Positions 56,608-58,280 of a stretch of DNA of 58,280 nt are shown here, one piece after another. Position numbers and translations under genes: made by a program. Every line of letters begins with the position of its first letter. Positions within the stretch are counted from its first letter, which is position 1. The notes beneath the pieces are model-generated. The model did not search any database and was not told the DNA's origin. It worked only from the letters and a program-made list of their open reading frames with translations. Source of the stretch: 2-12-FULL-40-12 sp964518135 (lineage in GTDB: Bacteria > Patescibacteriota > Minisyncoccia > Minisyncoccales > 2-12-FULL-40-12); NCBI GenBank assembly GCA_964518135.1, contig CAZFEY010000002.1, forward strand, positions 1-58,280, read 5' to 3'.

Positions 56608-58008
56608 ATGATTAATCCTATTGTGGTTTGGATTGTTGGTATATTTTTTGCGATTATTTTTGTGATTGGAATTTGGGATCGCAAAAAGGTCAATCTAGAT
56701 GATTACTGGGTGAACTCTAGGAAGACCAACAAATTTATATTAGTTGCTACGCTTGTTTCGAGTTTTGTGGGCGTTGGCGCGTTACTATCTAACGCAGGTG
56801 TTGCTTATTCTGGGGGAGGGTTAGCCACCTTGCTTTTACTAGGCTCGTTGTTCGTTTATTTTTTGATATACGCGAAGTTTTTTGCGCCAAAAATAAAAGA
56901 ATTTGGCGACGCGACCGGTGCTTATACGTTGCCGGATTTTTTAGCTTATCGTTATTCTAAATCAGTTCGTGTTGCTGGCACATTGGTGAATTTAGTCAGT
57001 TACCTTTTCTGGTTGGCGTTGCAAATTTTAGGATTAGGCATATTCGTTTCAGCATTAGGAGGTATGAGTCCTATGTGGGCAACGGTTATTGGTGGTGGCA
57101 TAGTTGTTTTATATACCACCATTGGAGGATTGAGGGCAGATATTCGTACCGACATATTCCAATTTATTATTATGCTTGGGCTTATATTTATGTTCTTGCC
57201 CATGCTTATTGCTCGAGGGGGTGGCTTGCAAGCCATTGCTGCTCTACCAGTTTCATTTCTTGGCGGCAGCGAGTTTGCGCCTTGGTATGTCTTCTTGCTT
57301 GGGTTTTTAATATTAGGCGCTACCAATATCACCAGTTCTGATATTTGGCAAAGAACTTACGCAGGAGATACAAAGAAAAATGTGCAGTGGGCAATGACAG
57401 TAGGAGGATTTGTAATATTTTTGTTTATTGTCACAGGCGCACTGTTTGGGATTTATGGTCATATATTAATACCGGGCATTGATGCAAACCTTGTAGTACC
57501 CAAGCTGCTTTCTATGTATTTGCCGCCAGTGGTCTTTGGTATTGTGTTGGCAGGATTTTTGGCTGCGATTATGTCATCTGCTGATACTATGCTTCTTGTT
57601 GTGAGTATGACTATTGTTCACGATCTAATGCAGAAAACTTTTAATAAAGAATTAAATCCCGAACAAACACTGCGTCTAAGCAGGTGGACAACGTTTGTAA
57701 TAGGAATTATTTCAGTCATTATTGCTGTGGTTGTATTTAGCGTTGTGCATATAGCCATCGAAGCCGTTAGTTACCTAGCTGTTCTTGTGCCAGCAATAGT
57801 CTTCGGATTTTACTGGAAAAAAGCTACAGCTCAAGCTGCCTTGTGGAGCATTGTCATTGGCGCAATTACACTTACAGCTCTTCTGTGGGTGGCTCCGGTT
57901 GAAGCATTTATTCCTGCGATGTTCGTTAGTTTTATTGTTTTTTGGGCTGTTAACGCGATAGTATTACGCCGAACCAGTCCGCGACCACTTATCGCCAATA
58001 ATATATAA
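56608..58008 (+). CDS. Sodium:solute symporter (SSS) family transporter
   Basis: Membrane protein of 466 aa with about 13 helices. Family features are the early DDYWVNSRKTNKFILVATLVSSFVGVGALLSNAGVAYSGG, the helix with YTTIGGLRADIRTDIFQF, TNITSSDIWQRTYAG, and LAAIMSSADTMLLVVSM (the Na2-site Ser/Thr region). It imports an organic solute with sodium. The substrate (amino acid, sugar, pantothenate or other) cannot be told. Confidence 0.9.
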   Translation: MINPIVVWIVGIFFAIIFVIGIWDRKKVNLDDYWVNSRKTNKFILVATLVSSFVGVGALLSNAGVAYSGGGLATLLLLGSLFVYFLIYAKFFAPKIKEFGDATGAYTLPDFLAYRYSKSVRVAGTLVNLVSYLFWLALQILGLGIFVSALGGMSPMWATVIGGGIVVLYTTIGGLRADIRTDIFQFIIMLGLIFMFLPMLIARGGGLQAIAALPVSFLGGSEFAPWYVFLLGFLILGATNITSSDIWQRTYAGDTKKNVQWAMTVGGFVIFLFIVTGALFGIYGHILIPGIDANLVVPKLLSMYLPPVVFGIVLAGFLAAIMSSADTMLLVVSMTIVHDLMQKTFNKELNPEQTLRLSRWTTFVIGIISVIIAVVVFSVVHIAIEAVSYLAVLVPAIVFGFYWKKATAQAALWSIVIGAITLTALLWVAPVEAFIPAMFVSFIVFWAVNAIVLRRTSPRPLIANNI

Positions 58009-58014
58009 TTTTTC

Positions 58015-58280
58015 ATGAGCGACATAACTATTAAGAATGTTTTGGTACAGAAGGCATCAGGTAGATTAGAATCGTTTTCTGAGCAAAAATTGAGAAGATC
58101 TTTAAGGCGCGTTAAAGCGCCTCATGGTTCCATAGATAAAGTTATAGAGCGTATCAAGTGGGAACTAAAACCCGGGATAAAAACGTCAGAAATTTATCGT
58201 CATGCCTTATCTCTTCTCAAAAAAGAAGAGAAATCTGTTGCAATACGTTACTCGCTTAAAAAAGCAATAATGGAATTAGG
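58015..58280 (+). CDS. ATP-cone domain protein (partial), possible ATP-cone restriction endonuclease
   Basis: The first 88 codons of a gene that runs off the window. MSDITIKNVLVQKASGRLESFSEQKLRRSLRRV and IRYSLKKAIMELG are those of an ATP-cone domain. The ending RYSLKKAIMELG is like the linker seen in stand-alone ATP-cone proteins fused to Mrr/PD-(D/E)xK nuclease domains. The nuclease part, if present, is outside the window, so only the ATP-cone is supported. It starts 7 nt after the symporter. Confidence 0.7.
   Translation, partial: MSDITIKNVLVQKASGRLESFSEQKLRRSLRRVKAPHGSIDKVIERIKWELKPGIKTSEIYRHALSLLKKEEKSVAIRYSLKKAIMEL

Overview
The window looks like a chromosomal segment of a Candidate Phyla Radiation bacterium (Patescibacteria, Parcubacteria-like). 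This is inferred from gene content and style, not from a marker-gene search. The DNA is AT-rich. Core proteins are compact (RpoB 1085 aa, RpoC 1216 aa, UvrC 420 aa without its C-terminal HhH region). There is a type IV pilus/competence locus, an archaeal-type cupin phosphoglucose isomerase, and many short palindromic repeats, some inside genes. No rRNA is present; there are three tRNA genes. A run of exactly 100 N at 53004-53103 is a scaffold gap flanked by an identical 55-mer.

Layout. 1-5.2 kb: DNA methyltransferase (-), B12-binding radical SAM protein, HAD phosphatase, tRNA-Ser(UGA), a small orphan gene and comF (-). 5.3-15.9 kb: type IV pilus locus (pilM, pilN-like, pilO, pilB, a CheY-like regulator, pilT, pilC, major-pilin-like gene, pilD, three pseudopilins, a PilX-like gene). 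15.9-21.5 kb: ligA, rodA, an O-antigen-ligase/TPR protein. 21.5-32.2 kb: rpoB-rpoC behind a structured leader of about 290 nt, ftsK, recA. 32.2-33.6 kb (-): rpsF-ssb-rpsR. 33.7-42.8 kb: phosphomannomutase (+), then minus-strand trpS, RNase J, tRNA-Leu(CAG), cupin PGI, a peptide-type solute-binding protein with an inserted peptidoglycan-binding domain, secG, a YvlD-like membrane protein, uvrC. 42.9-44.3 kb: two accessory genes (lipoprotein-like, CPBP protease). 44.4-50.8 kb: uvrA, two small paralogues, CIRCE-controlled groES-groEL. 50.9-54.2 kb: lemA-htpX-zf-TFIIB gene, tRNA-Ser(GGA), a membrane-anchored protein, a tRNA-binding (EMAP-type) protein. 54.2-56.5 kb: a minus-strand SPFH cassette between two look-alike terminators. 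56.6 kb to the end: a sodium:solute symporter and the start of an ATP-cone protein.

Two gene styles coexist. Most housekeeping genes lack a Shine-Dalgarno sequence and often have a -10 box only a few bases before the start codon. A second set (radical SAM, 4066, 42919, 43550, 47523, 48028 and the SPFH cassette) has strong GGAGG-type ribosome binding sites and mostly its own promoter and/or intrinsic terminator.

The most interesting signal is a 128-132-base element that ends exactly at the GTG start codons of both ssb and groES. It has 14-bp complementary ends, a central AACGGGGA copy at the same relative position, and an internal hairpin. It may be an undescribed cis-regulatory RNA, a multi-site operator, or a small repeat family adopted as a 5' UTR. 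Other notable points are palindromic elements inserted in frame in uvrA, a two-copy MITE-like element that provides the uvrC stop codon, and a 21-bp repeat that encodes the N-terminus of the PGI and also precedes secG.
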